Assembly: GCA_040387035.1 (NCBI GenBank)
Contig: JAZKEN010000057.1
Location: 1-7,232 of the forward strand
DNA from: Methylotenera_A sp040387035
GTDB lineage: Bacteria; Pseudomonadota; Gammaproteobacteria; Burkholderiales; Methylophilaceae
Direction of reading: 5' to 3'
DNA: 7,232 nucleotides
Below the pieces are notes generated by a model, which was given only the letters and a program-made list of their open reading frames with translations, made no database searches and was not told the DNA's origin. Positions 1 to 5,659 of the stretch are shown one piece after another (within the stretch, counting starts at the first letter, position 1; each line of letters starts with the position of its first letter). The position numbers were made by a program, and so were the translations under genes.

Positions 1-44
1 TGCGAAAGAGCGGCGGCAAGTGCTTTGCTTTTGTTGTCATCCAT
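1..44 (-). CDS. recA: RecA recombinase, N-terminal fragment (runs off window)
   Basis: Read on the minus strand from ATG at 44-42, the sequence encodes MDDNKSKALAAALS and then the first two bases of a likely Gln codon at the window edge. This matches the typical start of betaproteobacterial RecA (MDDN.SKAL.AALSQIEKQFGKG). RecA is the ATP-dependent strand-exchange protein of homologous recombination and the co-protease that triggers LexA cleavage. A Shine-Dalgarno sequence, AAAGGT (plus-strand positions 53-58), lies 8 nt before the ATG and supports this start. The identity is also supported by context, since pncC/cinA commonly lies just upstream of recA in proteobacteria, as it does here apart from one inserted plus-strand gene. 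Only 14 residues are visible, so no Walker motif can be checked. Confidence 0.85.
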   Translation of the reverse strand, partial: MDDNKSKALAAALS

Positions 45-85
45 GTGGTTTTACCTTTGATTTTTATTACTTAAATTAACTTCCC

Positions 86-114
86 ATTATTTCATATTTC
101 GCGTGATAGCGTAA
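86..114 (-). promoter_or_regulatory. Candidate recA promoter
   Basis: On the minus strand, TTACGC (109-114; 4 of 6 matches to the -35 consensus) and AATAAT (86-91; 5 of 6 matches to the -10 consensus) are separated by exactly 17 bp. This would start transcription near position 79 and give a leader of about 35 nt before the recA ATG. The -35 hexamer overlaps the palindrome TAAGCTTA (112-119). This is a motif match only; AT-rich sequence gives chance matches easily. Confidence 0.4.
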
Positions 115-149
115 GCTTAGCGCGTTGTTTGATTGAATAGTTTGGCTGA

Positions 150-174
150 ATACTTGAATATTATTCTTTAGTAT
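150..174. repeat. Interrupted inverted repeat in the recA/small-gene intergenic region
   Basis: A perfect 11-bp palindrome, GAATATTATTC (156-166), is flanked by outer arms ATACT (150-154) and AGTAT (170-174) that are also complementary. The arms are offset by 1 nt on the left and 3 nt on the right. The total of ten paired positions lies between two divergent genes, just upstream of the candidate plus-strand -35 element. It could be an operator, but the sequence is AT-rich and the symmetry could be chance. It does not match the LexA pattern CTG-N10-CAG. Confidence 0.4.
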
Positions 175-175
175 A

Positions 176-204
176 TGTACAATTAAATCGGCTAATCTTA
201 TATA
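176..204 (+). promoter_or_regulatory. Candidate promoter for the small secreted-protein gene
   Basis: TGTACA (176-181; 4 of 6 matches to the -35 consensus) and TATATA (199-204) are 17 bp apart on the plus strand, about 65 bp before the ATG at 270. TATAAA at 201-206 is an alternative -10 in the same place. The promoter lies just downstream of a dyad-symmetric element (150-174). Support is from motif matching only. Confidence 0.35.
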
Positions 205-269
205 AAGTCAACGAGATGATGCTTTAAGCGTTTTTAACTCTGTAATACCTGTTTTTAGAGGAGTTTATA

Positions 270-611
270 ATGAGTATATTACGTTCAGCACTTGTGGTTT
301 TAACCCTTGGTGCCGCCTCAATTTCGAGTGCGGTAGCGCGCGATTCATTTAATATCGGCATCAATGTGGGTGGTTACGGATACCCGCAGGCACAATATTA
401 TGCAGGGCCGCCAGTCGTTTATTACAGTGCGCCGCCTGTTGTGTATTACCGCTCAGCGCCAGCTGTTTCTTTTGGTTATCAGAATTATGGACGCCAAAAT
501 TACGGATATCATTCACATCGTTTTGATAATCGCTGGGGCAACGATAATCATTGGGGCAACAGAGGCAATAACGGCCATCGTGGTCACGGTCATCACCGCG
601 GTCACCGCTAA
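270..611 (+). CDS. Small secreted Tyr/Gly/His-rich protein, function unknown
   Basis: This 113-residue protein has a clear Sec signal peptide: Arg at position 5, a hydrophobic core at 6-16, and a likely cleavage after AVA (residues 21-23). The mature part is low-complexity. A Tyr/Pro-rich section carries the repeat PPVVYY twice (47-52 and 55-60). A section with QNYG twice (71-74, 76-79) follows, and then a basic tail from about residue 81 rich in His, Gly, Asn and Arg, with eight His. The DNA copies of PPVVYY differ at synonymous positions, so the repeat is not a recent duplication. The start is fixed by AGAGGAG (257-263), 6 nt before the ATG. It resembles the loosely defined PXPV-repeat type of small betaproteobacterial envelope proteins, whose function is unknown. 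The His-rich tail might bind metal, but this is only inference. The gene lies between pncC and recA on the opposite strand and ends 12 bp from the pncC stop. Confidence 0.75.
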   Translation: MSILRSALVVLTLGAASISSAVARDSFNIGINVGGYGYPQAQYYAGPPVVYYSAPPVVYYRSAPAVSFGYQNYGRQNYGYHSHRFDNRWGNDNHWGNRGNNGHRGHGHHRGHR

Positions 612-623
612 TTTGGGTTTTAG

Positions 624-1109
624 TTAAGGCGTTTGTAGTAGCGCTATCAGTTGGCTTATTGCGTAGATAGATGCTTGTTCGCGTATAGATTGCCTTGAGC
701 CACTGAAATGCCGCGTGCTGGTTTGTACGCTGTTTTCTAGTGCAAAACCAAAACAAACCGTGCCGACTGGTTTCAGGTCGGTGCCGCCGTCTGGCCCAGC
801 AATACCAGTAATGCTGGCGCTAATTTGCGCAAGGCTGGATTTGAGCGCGCCTTGCGCCATTTCACTTGCCGTTTGTTCGCTGACGGCGCCAAATTGAATT
901 AAGGTTTGATCGTTAACGCCTAGCATATCGATTTTTGCCTGGTTGCTGTAGGTGATAAATGCCCGGTCAAACCAAGCTGAGCTGCCTGCCACGCTGGTGA
1001 TGGCTTGTGCGGCCATGCCGCCAGTGCAAGACTCTGCCAGCGTAAGCACAAAGTTGCGCGATTTGAGTGTTGCACCCAGTGTTTGGGCTAAGCTATAAAG
1101 TTGGTCCAT
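624..1109 (-). CDS. pncC: Nicotinamide-nucleotide amidohydrolase (NMN deamidase), CinA C-terminal domain protein
   Basis: The 161-residue protein is a stand-alone CinA C-terminal domain. It converts nicotinamide mononucleotide to nicotinate mononucleotide and ammonia, recycling NMN made by the NAD-dependent DNA ligase back to NAD. It carries AESCTGG (25-31), YSNQAK (54-59), a GAVS motif, ITGIAGPDGGT followed by KPVGTV, and a final FSGSR..IREQA segment. Ser27, Tyr54 and Lys59 have the same spacing as the catalytic Ser31, Tyr58 and Lys63 of E. coli PncC as I recall them. The length fits the single-domain form; the COG1058 N-terminal half of full-length CinA is absent. The ATG lies 22 bp inside the 3' end of pgpA and has no strong Shine-Dalgarno sequence, which suggests translational coupling. 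No good terminator follows its stop. Confidence 0.93.
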   Translation of the reverse strand: MDQLYSLAQTLGATLKSRNFVLTLAESCTGGMAAQAITSVAGSSAWFDRAFITYSNQAKIDMLGVNDQTLIQFGAVSEQTASEMAQGALKSSLAQISASITGIAGPDGGTDLKPVGTVCFGFALENSVQTSTRHFSGSRQSIREQASIYAISQLIALLQTP

Positions 1110-1591
1110 AGCAATAGTTTTATCCCAATAATCGCATAGATTCCAGCCAGTAAATCGTCAAACATCACGCCGAAACCATTCTTAAGTTTCGCGTCGAATT
1201 GGCGAATAGGGTATGGTTTCCATATATCAAACAATCGAAACAGTAAAAAAGCGATCAGCCACCATTGCCATTGCTGGGGCGTGAAAGTAAGCACTAACAT
1301 AATGGCCACGATCTCATCCCAGACAATGCCGCCATGGTCACTGACGCCAAGTGCTTTTCCTGTTTGATTGCACAAGTAAATGCCCAAAATGAACAGCAAA
1401 GTAACGATACCTAATTGGGCATAAAACGTTAAATCTGCCATCAGCCAAAACAATGGCAAGCCTACCAATGTGCCGGCTGTGCCCGGTGCTTTAGGCATTA
1501 AGCCGCTACCAAAGCCCAGTGCAAGAAAATGCGCCGGATGCGAGATTAGCAGTTTGAAAGTAGGTTGATTAAGCTCAGGCAAAATGATCAA
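1088..1591 (-). CDS. pgpA: Phosphatidylglycerophosphatase A
   Basis: PgpA is an inner-membrane Mg-dependent phosphatase that turns phosphatidylglycerophosphate into phosphatidylglycerol. The 167-residue protein shows the family motifs in order: GFGSGLMPKAPGTAGTL, a DHGGIVWDEI segment with acidic residues likely to bind metal, FRLFDIWKPYPI, and GFGVMFDDLLAG. Several hydrophobic segments lie between them. There is no ATG near the start: translation must begin at TTG, either at 1591 or at the in-frame TTG at 1582. AAAAAAGG just upstream is only 2 nt from the first TTG but 11 nt from the second, so neither spacing is ideal. The gene overlaps the thiL 3' end by 17 bp (8 bp with the second TTG) and overlaps pncC by 22 bp. 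The thiL-pgpA pair is common in proteobacteria. Confidence 0.93.
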   Translation of the reverse strand: MIILPELNQPTFKLLISHPAHFLALGFGSGLMPKAPGTAGTLVGLPLFWLMADLTFYAQLGIVTLLFILGIYLCNQTGKALGVSDHGGIVWDEIVAIMLVLTFTPQQWQWWLIAFLLFRLFDIWKPYPIRQFDAKLKNGFGVMFDDLLAGIYAIIGIKLLLWTNFIA

Positions 1592-2537
1592 AGCCTTTTT
1601 TAGTGATGTTTAGTTTTTGATTGTTATGCATCACATTTAAATGTTTATCGGCATGGGTTTCACCAATAAGGCTTAGTGGACAGTCAAGCTGTTGGCTGAT
1701 TAATATAAGGTTGTCCCTGGCGGATTTTGGTGCGGTAAAACATAATTCATAGTCGTCGCCACCCGCTAATAGATAAGCCTGCAAGCTAGAGTTTTCTAAT
1801 CCTGCTTTAAATAAGCCTATGCATGGAATTGAAGCTAAATCCAGCGTTGCACCGCAATTAGAGGCATTCAGGATGTGGCCTAAATCGGCCAGCAAGCCGT
1901 CTGAGATATCAATGCAGCTGCTTGCAATGCCACGTAGATTCAAACCTAAGGCCGAGCGGGGTATCGGCGCATGCAAGGCCTGCAAGCAAAGTGCTAAATC
2001 GTCAGCGCTTAATGTCTTGTCAGCTAACGTGTTTTGCAAATGGGCAAGGCCGAGTGCAGCACTGCCAAGCTGGCCACTGACCCAAATATCGTCATTGAGT
2101 TGTGCGCCACTACGTTTGATTGCCGCGTTAATCGGCACTTCACCCATGATTTGTACGCTGATAGCCAGCGGCCCGCGCGTGGTATCGCCGCCGATTAAAT
2201 CCACATTAAATTGCTTGGCACATGCAAAAAAGCCCTTGCTGAATTGACCCAGCCAATTGGTATCGATAGTTGGCAATGCAATCGCCAACGTTGCCCATTT
2301 GGCTTGGGCGCCCATTGCTGCCATGTCGGAAATATTCACGGCCAGTGATTTCCAGCCCAGCTGGTAGGGGTCGCAATCGGCAAAAAAATGGGTGCCTGCC
2401 ACCAGCATATCAGCCGAAACAGCCAGCTGCATTCCCGTCGCGACGCTAATCAAGGCGGCATCGTCACCTATGCCTAAATCGGTTTGTGAGCCGGGGCGTG
2501 TAAAAAATTGCTGAATTAGGTTAAATTCAGGGGTCAT
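1575..2537 (-). CDS. thiL: Thiamine-monophosphate kinase
   Basis: ThiL phosphorylates thiamine monophosphate with ATP to make thiamine pyrophosphate, the last step of cofactor synthesis. The 320-residue protein has the full set of family motifs: GIGDDAA (22-28), DMLVAGTHF (43-51), KSLAVNISDMAAMGA (63-77), LIGGDTTRG (114-122), DISDGL (210-215) and AGGDDYEL (258-265). The Asp-rich motifs bind Mg and nucleotide in this family. The length is normal. The ATG overlaps the stop of the upstream VanZ-like gene in an ATGA arrangement (2534-2537), and no strong Shine-Dalgarno sequence is seen, so it is probably translated by re-initiation. pgpA begins inside its 3' end. Confidence 0.96.
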   Translation of the reverse strand: MTPEFNLIQQFFTRPGSQTDLGIGDDAALISVATGMQLAVSADMLVAGTHFFADCDPYQLGWKSLAVNISDMAAMGAQAKWATLAIALPTIDTNWLGQFSKGFFACAKQFNVDLIGGDTTRGPLAISVQIMGEVPINAAIKRSGAQLNDDIWVSGQLGSAALGLAHLQNTLADKTLSADDLALCLQALHAPIPRSALGLNLRGIASSCIDISDGLLADLGHILNASNCGATLDLASIPCIGLFKAGLENSSLQAYLLAGGDDYELCFTAPKSARDNLILISQQLDCPLSLIGETHADKHLNVMHNNQKLNITKKGFDHFA

Positions 2538-2935
2538 CTGCGAATTGGTTTGAGTTGCCTATTCTTTTGAAACAGCAGCACACAAATAGTCATTCCCAGC
2601 ATGATGCCGACCAGGTCTGCGATCCAGTCGCCAGTCGTACCGGTGCGGGTTGTGGTTAGCGTTGCCTGTAACACTTCGATTGCGGCACCAAACAACACCA
2701 GTGTGATAACGGCCAAGTATTTCTTATTCGGGTAAGCAGACCAGGCCAGTTTGATCAGCAGCATAAATGCTACAGCATGCTGGATTTTATCCCAATGCAT
2801 AAAGCCATCTGCTTGTGGCGGTTTTCCTGGAACAAACATCAGGATGGAGACGGTTAAAAAGGCAAGCCAGAATATGGTTAAAGCCATTTTTTTTGCAACG
2901 GTGTTGGATGTTAAGCGGTGATATAGGTGATGCAT
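2534..2935 (-). CDS. VanZ-like family integral membrane protein
   Basis: Starting at ATG 2935, the protein has 133 residues with about four membrane segments (near residues 17-33, 53-66, 73-88 and 107-122). It has the VanZ-like signature: DKIQHAVAF after the first helix, and EVLQ followed by a Thr-rich stretch and GDWIADLVG before the last helix. VanZ is linked to teicoplanin resistance in Gram-positive bacteria. The function of the proteobacterial members is mostly unknown, so no resistance role is implied. The reading frame is open further upstream to 3082, but that part lies inside mogA in another frame and is not family-like. The chosen start has a weak TAGAG 6 nt before it and follows the mogA stop by 16 bp. 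An ATG at 2887 is the alternative. The gene ends overlapping the thiL start by 4 bp. Confidence 0.85.
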   Translation of the reverse strand: MHHLYHRLTSNTVAKKMALTIFWLAFLTVSILMFVPGKPPQADGFMHWDKIQHAVAFMLLIKLAWSAYPNKKYLAVITLVLFGAAIEVLQATLTTTRTGTTGDWIADLVGIMLGMTICVLLFQKNRQLKPIRR

Positions 2936-2951
2936 GAAGACTCTAAAGTAA

Positions 2952-3554
2952 TTAAATTCGTTTAATAGCGGATGCGGGACGGAAAGCGTTGACCATATTT
3001 TGATTGGTTTCCAAATAAGGCATGGGCGACTCATCGTTTGCCAGTAAATCCAGGCAATAAGGCACTGCAGCAAATATACCATGGACCAGCTGTTTTCCGG
3101 AATCGTCTTTCAAGCCTTCTAGCGTCTGTGCAATGGCTTTTGGCTGGCCGGGCAGGTTGATAATCAGGCATTGCTTGCGAATCACCGCTACCTGCCGCGA
3201 TAAAATAGCGGTTGGCACAAAATGCAGGCTGATCTGGCGCATTTGCTCACCAAAGCCAGGCATGATTTTATCGGCCACATTTAAAGTGGCATCGGGTGTC
3301 ACATCGCGCAATGCAGGGCCAGTACCGCCTGTGGTTAAAATCAAATGGCAATTTTGGTAATCCACCAAATCGATCAGCGTCTGTTCAATATCCTCTTGCT
3401 CATCGGCCACCAGGCGCGTGTGATATTCAATTGGCGTGATGACCGCCTTATTTAACCATTCCTGCAAGCTGGGAATGCCTTTATCGGCGTAAATGCCGCT
3501 TGATGCTCTGTCGCTGGTTGAAACTAAACCAATTTTAATGAATTGTTTTGCCAT
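2952..3554 (-). CDS. mogA: Molybdopterin adenylyltransferase
   Basis: MogA adenylates molybdopterin, which prepares it for molybdate insertion by MoeA in molybdenum cofactor synthesis. The 200-residue protein closely follows E. coli MogA: GLVSTSDRASSGIYADKGIP (9-28), TTGGTGPALRDVTPDAT (74-90), MPGFGEQMRQISLHFVPTA (98-116), ILSRQ, INLPGQPKAI (132-141) and FAAVPYCLDL (161-170). Asp51 and Asp84 align with the functional Asp49 and Asp82 of the E. coli enzyme. The ATG at 3554 gives a family-like N-terminus, although the Shine-Dalgarno sequence is weak (AAAGA). It is the first gene of the minus-strand cluster that continues through the VanZ-like gene, thiL, pgpA and pncC. No other Moco genes or molybdoenzymes lie in the window. 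The alternative name MoaB is used for close homologues, but the sequence fits the MogA type better. Confidence 0.93.
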   Translation of the reverse strand: MAKQFIKIGLVSTSDRASSGIYADKGIPSLQEWLNKAVITPIEYHTRLVADEQEDIEQTLIDLVDYQNCHLILTTGGTGPALRDVTPDATLNVADKIMPGFGEQMRQISLHFVPTAILSRQVAVIRKQCLIINLPGQPKAIAQTLEGLKDDSGKQLVHGIFAAVPYCLDLLANDESPMPYLETNQNMVNAFRPASAIKRI

Positions 3555-3600
3555 CTGATTGTCTTTGATATTGCGTGTAAAATAAATGCGCGAATAACGC

Positions 3601-3617
3601 TAATAATAGCATTATCA
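3601..3617. repeat. AT-rich inverted repeat between mogA and the envelope-protein gene
   Basis: TAATAAT (3601-3607) and ATTATCA (3611-3617) are complementary at 6 of 7 positions around a 3-nt centre. The element lies in the 81-bp region between the divergent starts of mogA and the plus-strand gene, 18 bp before the latter's ATG. The half-site TGATAAT resembles that of Fur operators, but those have a 1-nt centre, so the match is poor. Confidence 0.3.
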
Positions 3618-3635
3618 ATCATAAAGGATTATTTC

Positions 3636-4356
3636 ATGGCGGGTTTGACCAATCATTCAATGATAAAAACAGCAAGAGACGCAAAAGTGCTGGCGCGTTT
3701 AAGCCCATCGCATGCAATCGCTACAGAAAATAAAAACCTAAAACCAAAAATGATGTTGCTGGGATTGTTTGCGGCAGGCATTTTGTTTGCCGCCATGCAA
3801 TTGCAAGCGGCAGAAAACTGGTACGAAAAAAGCTACAAACCGCAAAACAGCGGCGATTTAAAATCGATGCAGCCCAATCCCGACACCAAGATGTATGTCA
3901 GCAACCATAAGGAAGATGACGACATCAGCATGCTGGAAAATGGTTACGATATGATGGGCTCATCGGGCTTTACCGCAGGCGACGTGCCAGCAGAGCAGGC
4001 TTTGCAATATGCCAAAACCTTAAAAGCCGATACGGTGCTGGTTTACAGCAAATACGGCTCGGCAAAAACTGCTAGCAGCAAAATACAGATGATTAAAGAA
4101 GCGGCCAAAGTCGGTAAAGAGCTGNNNNNNNNNNNNNNNNNNNNNNNNNNNNNNNNNNNNNNNNNNNNNNNNNNNNNNNNNNNNNNNNNNNNNNNNNNNN
4201 NNNNNNNNNNNNNNNNNNNNNNNNGCTGGCAATCCACTGAATAAACCAGAGGAATTATCAACAATTGTGCGCAAGCACCAGGGCCAAGAAGTGGCAGTGG
4301 AGTTTGAGCGTAATGGTGAAAAAAATAGTGCGAAAGCGCAAATCAACAAACGTTAA
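3636..4356 (+). CDS. Envelope protein with C-terminal PDZ-like end, interrupted by an assembly gap
   Basis: The start at ATG 3636 has AAAGGA (3623-3628) 7 nt before it. An ATG at 3543 in the same frame is open but lacks such support and would overlap mogA. The visible N-terminal part is 163 residues. It holds a 38-residue hydrophilic stretch, then a hydrophobic segment (39-57) ending in LQAAE like a signal peptide, then an acidic region and a segment AEQALQYAKTLKADTVLVYSKYGS that looks like an alpha/beta fold. The 100-N gap follows. After it, from 4225, one frame reads 43 residues (GNPLNKPEELSTIVRKHQGQ, then EVAVEFERNG) to TAA at 4354. This resembles the end of a PDZ domain, as in DegP-like proteins. 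The pre-gap and post-gap frames join only if the missing length is a multiple of three. No protease motif is visible. Function is unknown, and a join of two separate genes is possible. Confidence 0.6.
4125..4224. other. Assembly gap of 100 Ns
   Basis: There are exactly 100 undetermined bases, which is a common placeholder for a gap of unknown length. The gap cuts the plus-strand envelope-protein gene. Since the coding frame before the gap ends on a codon boundary at 4124 and the PDZ-like frame begins on one at 4225, the real missing length should be a multiple of three, and 100 is not. Both edges show GCTG, but collapsing the two copies would lead to a stop after three more codons, so real sequence is probably missing. 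Confidence 0.97.
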
Positions 4357-4369
4357 CCCGCCATCATTC

Positions 4370-4407
4370 AATAAAAAAGCCAATCAAGTTTGATTGGCTT
4401 TTTTATT
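4370..4407. terminator. Bidirectional intrinsic terminator
   Basis: A perfect 18-bp inverted repeat (4370-4387 and 4390-4407) with only two central bases contains the core GCCAATCAA/TTGATTGGC, flanked by A6 on the left and T6 on the right. The stem followed by a T run works on both strands. It lies 14 bp after the stop of the envelope-protein gene and 8 bp after the stop of the convergent antiporter gene, so it probably ends both transcripts. Confidence 0.9.
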
Positions 4408-4414
4408 AAGTGCG

Positions 4415-5650
4415 TTAATGTTCCAGCAGCCCTAGTTTATTAGCCAGCCAGCGTGTGGTTGTGGCTTGCACGATAATCGTAATTAATATGGCTAGAAAAG
4501 TAACCGATGCAATCACGTCAGAGTGCGGCACTTTTAGCCCCACCAGCATGCCAGCCAGTGCGCCTGGTATCACGCCTGTTTCTCGCGTCCAGCACATAAA
4601 CAGCAACTCTTTCAATGTCCACTGCGCGCGCCTGTCGGGTAAGGTGCAGGCAAACACGGTGATAGGGCGTGCAACAAACATAAATAGCATCACCACAGCC
4701 AGTGCCGGCCAGAAGTATTGTTGCAGCAAATTAAAATTGACTTGAGAACCTAGCAATACAAAAATAAAGATACGCATTATCAGCGACGTGGTCAGGATAA
4801 AGTCTTCTAATTTATGCTCTTCGGCTTTGCTCATTTTAAAACCCAGCAAATCTTTATTGCCTAACACTAAACCAAACGCAAATACCGCCATAAAGCCGCT
4901 GGCATGCAAGTTATCAACGCTCAAGTAAGCGGCAGCAACCGACATAATAGTGACCAAAGGCGCGTATTCCGCTAAAAAACTGTACTTGTCATGTGCAATC
5001 AATACGGCTGCCAGGTAGCCCAATAATATGCCGCCCAGCACGCCTAATATGGATTGTTTAAGCAAATCGGCAAGGCTGTGTGAGAAAGAAAAATCCGCAC
5101 CGGATACGGCAATCCCCAGTACAGCAAAGGTTAGGATCGCGCCCATCGCATCATTGAAAGCCGATTCGGACATCACGGTTTGTGCCACTTTGGCGCGTAC
5201 TTTTATTTGCCGGAATACCGGCACCAAAGTGGCGGGGTCCGTAGAGGCAATCACCGCGCCCAATAACAGCGCAAAGATAAAAGGCAGGCCAAGCAGGTAT
5301 TGCGCGGCGTAAGCGGTGATAAAGGCGGTGATCAGTACGCCAATCGTTGAAATGATTAGCAGGCTTGGCCATACCTGCTTAAGCACATGAATGCGCACGC
5401 TGGCACCTCCATCAAATAAAATATAGCAGGAGCCAAAGATCAATAATAGTTGGTTTAAAGTGGAATCGACCGGGATATTCACGATGCCAAACCCGGTAGA
5501 GCCTAGTGCAATGCCTGCCAGCAAAAACAAGACCACATCGGGTATTTTAAGTGCGCGTGCCGCGAAGCCGGCCAGTGTGCCTGTGGCTAGAATAACGCCA
5601 AGCAGGAACAGCAATTCTTTAGCATGTGAAATTGAAGCGGAGGTTTCCAT
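4415..5650 (-). CDS. Cation/proton antiporter, CPA1 (NhaP-like) family
   Basis: The 411-residue protein is almost all hydrophobic, with about 12 membrane helices, as expected for the Na+/H+ exchanger fold. It should swap Na+ or K+ for protons across the inner membrane. Family residues are visible: STDPA (136-140, with the Thr-Asp of the unwound helix), ESAFNDAMG (162-170, where Asp167 fits the ion-binding Asp of the ND motif), ARP (327-329) and RETG (356-359). It stops soon after the last helix and has no cytoplasmic TrkA-C or nucleotide-binding domain, so it is a short form. The ion selectivity cannot be read from the sequence. It starts 9 bp after the darP stop and is probably co-transcribed with it. 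The Shine-Dalgarno sequence is weak. Confidence 0.88.
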   Translation of the reverse strand: METSASISHAKELLFLLGVILATGTLAGFAARALKIPDVVLFLLAGIALGSTGFGIVNIPVDSTLNQLLLIFGSCYILFDGGASVRIHVLKQVWPSLLIISTIGVLITAFITAYAAQYLLGLPFIFALLLGAVIASTDPATLVPVFRQIKVRAKVAQTVMSESAFNDAMGAILTFAVLGIAVSGADFSFSHSLADLLKQSILGVLGGILLGYLAAVLIAHDKYSFLAEYAPLVTIMSVAAAYLSVDNLHASGFMAVFAFGLVLGNKDLLGFKMSKAEEHKLEDFILTTSLIMRIFIFVLLGSQVNFNLLQQYFWPALAVVMLFMFVARPITVFACTLPDRRAQWTLKELLFMCWTRETGVIPGALAGMLVGLKVPHSDVIASVTFLAILITIIVQATTTRWLANKLGLLEH

Positions 5651-5659
5651 GCGATTTGT

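Noticed and set aside
240..256. CTGTAATACCTGTTTT as a LexA box upstream of the small gene
   Set aside because: The second half-site ACAG is missing at the required spacing; it is a direct CTGT repeat rather than an inverted one.
408..449. PPVVYY coding repeats as a recent tandem duplication or a CRISPR-like repeat
   Set aside because: There are only two copies, 24 bp apart start to start, with synonymous differences and in frame, so they are an old protein-level repeat.
361..756. Minus-strand and alternative plus-strand open frames across the small secreted-protein gene
   Set aside because: They lack Shine-Dalgarno support and overlap both the small gene and pncC; the plus-strand frame at 270 has a signal peptide and a good Shine-Dalgarno sequence.
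2936..3082. N-terminal extension of the VanZ-like gene up to 3082
   Set aside because: It overlaps mogA in another frame, reads as Trp/Ile/Cys-rich sequence unlike the family, and a start with a weak Shine-Dalgarno sequence exists at 2935 just after the mogA stop.
3543..3635. Longer start (3543) for the plus-strand envelope-protein gene
   Set aside because: It would overlap the mogA start and has no Shine-Dalgarno sequence, whereas AAAGGA supports 3636.
4225..4244. Stop codon just after the gap (WQSTE, then stop) as the end of the envelope-protein gene
   Set aside because: It arises only from treating the 100 Ns as real length; another frame after the gap encodes a convincing PDZ-like end.
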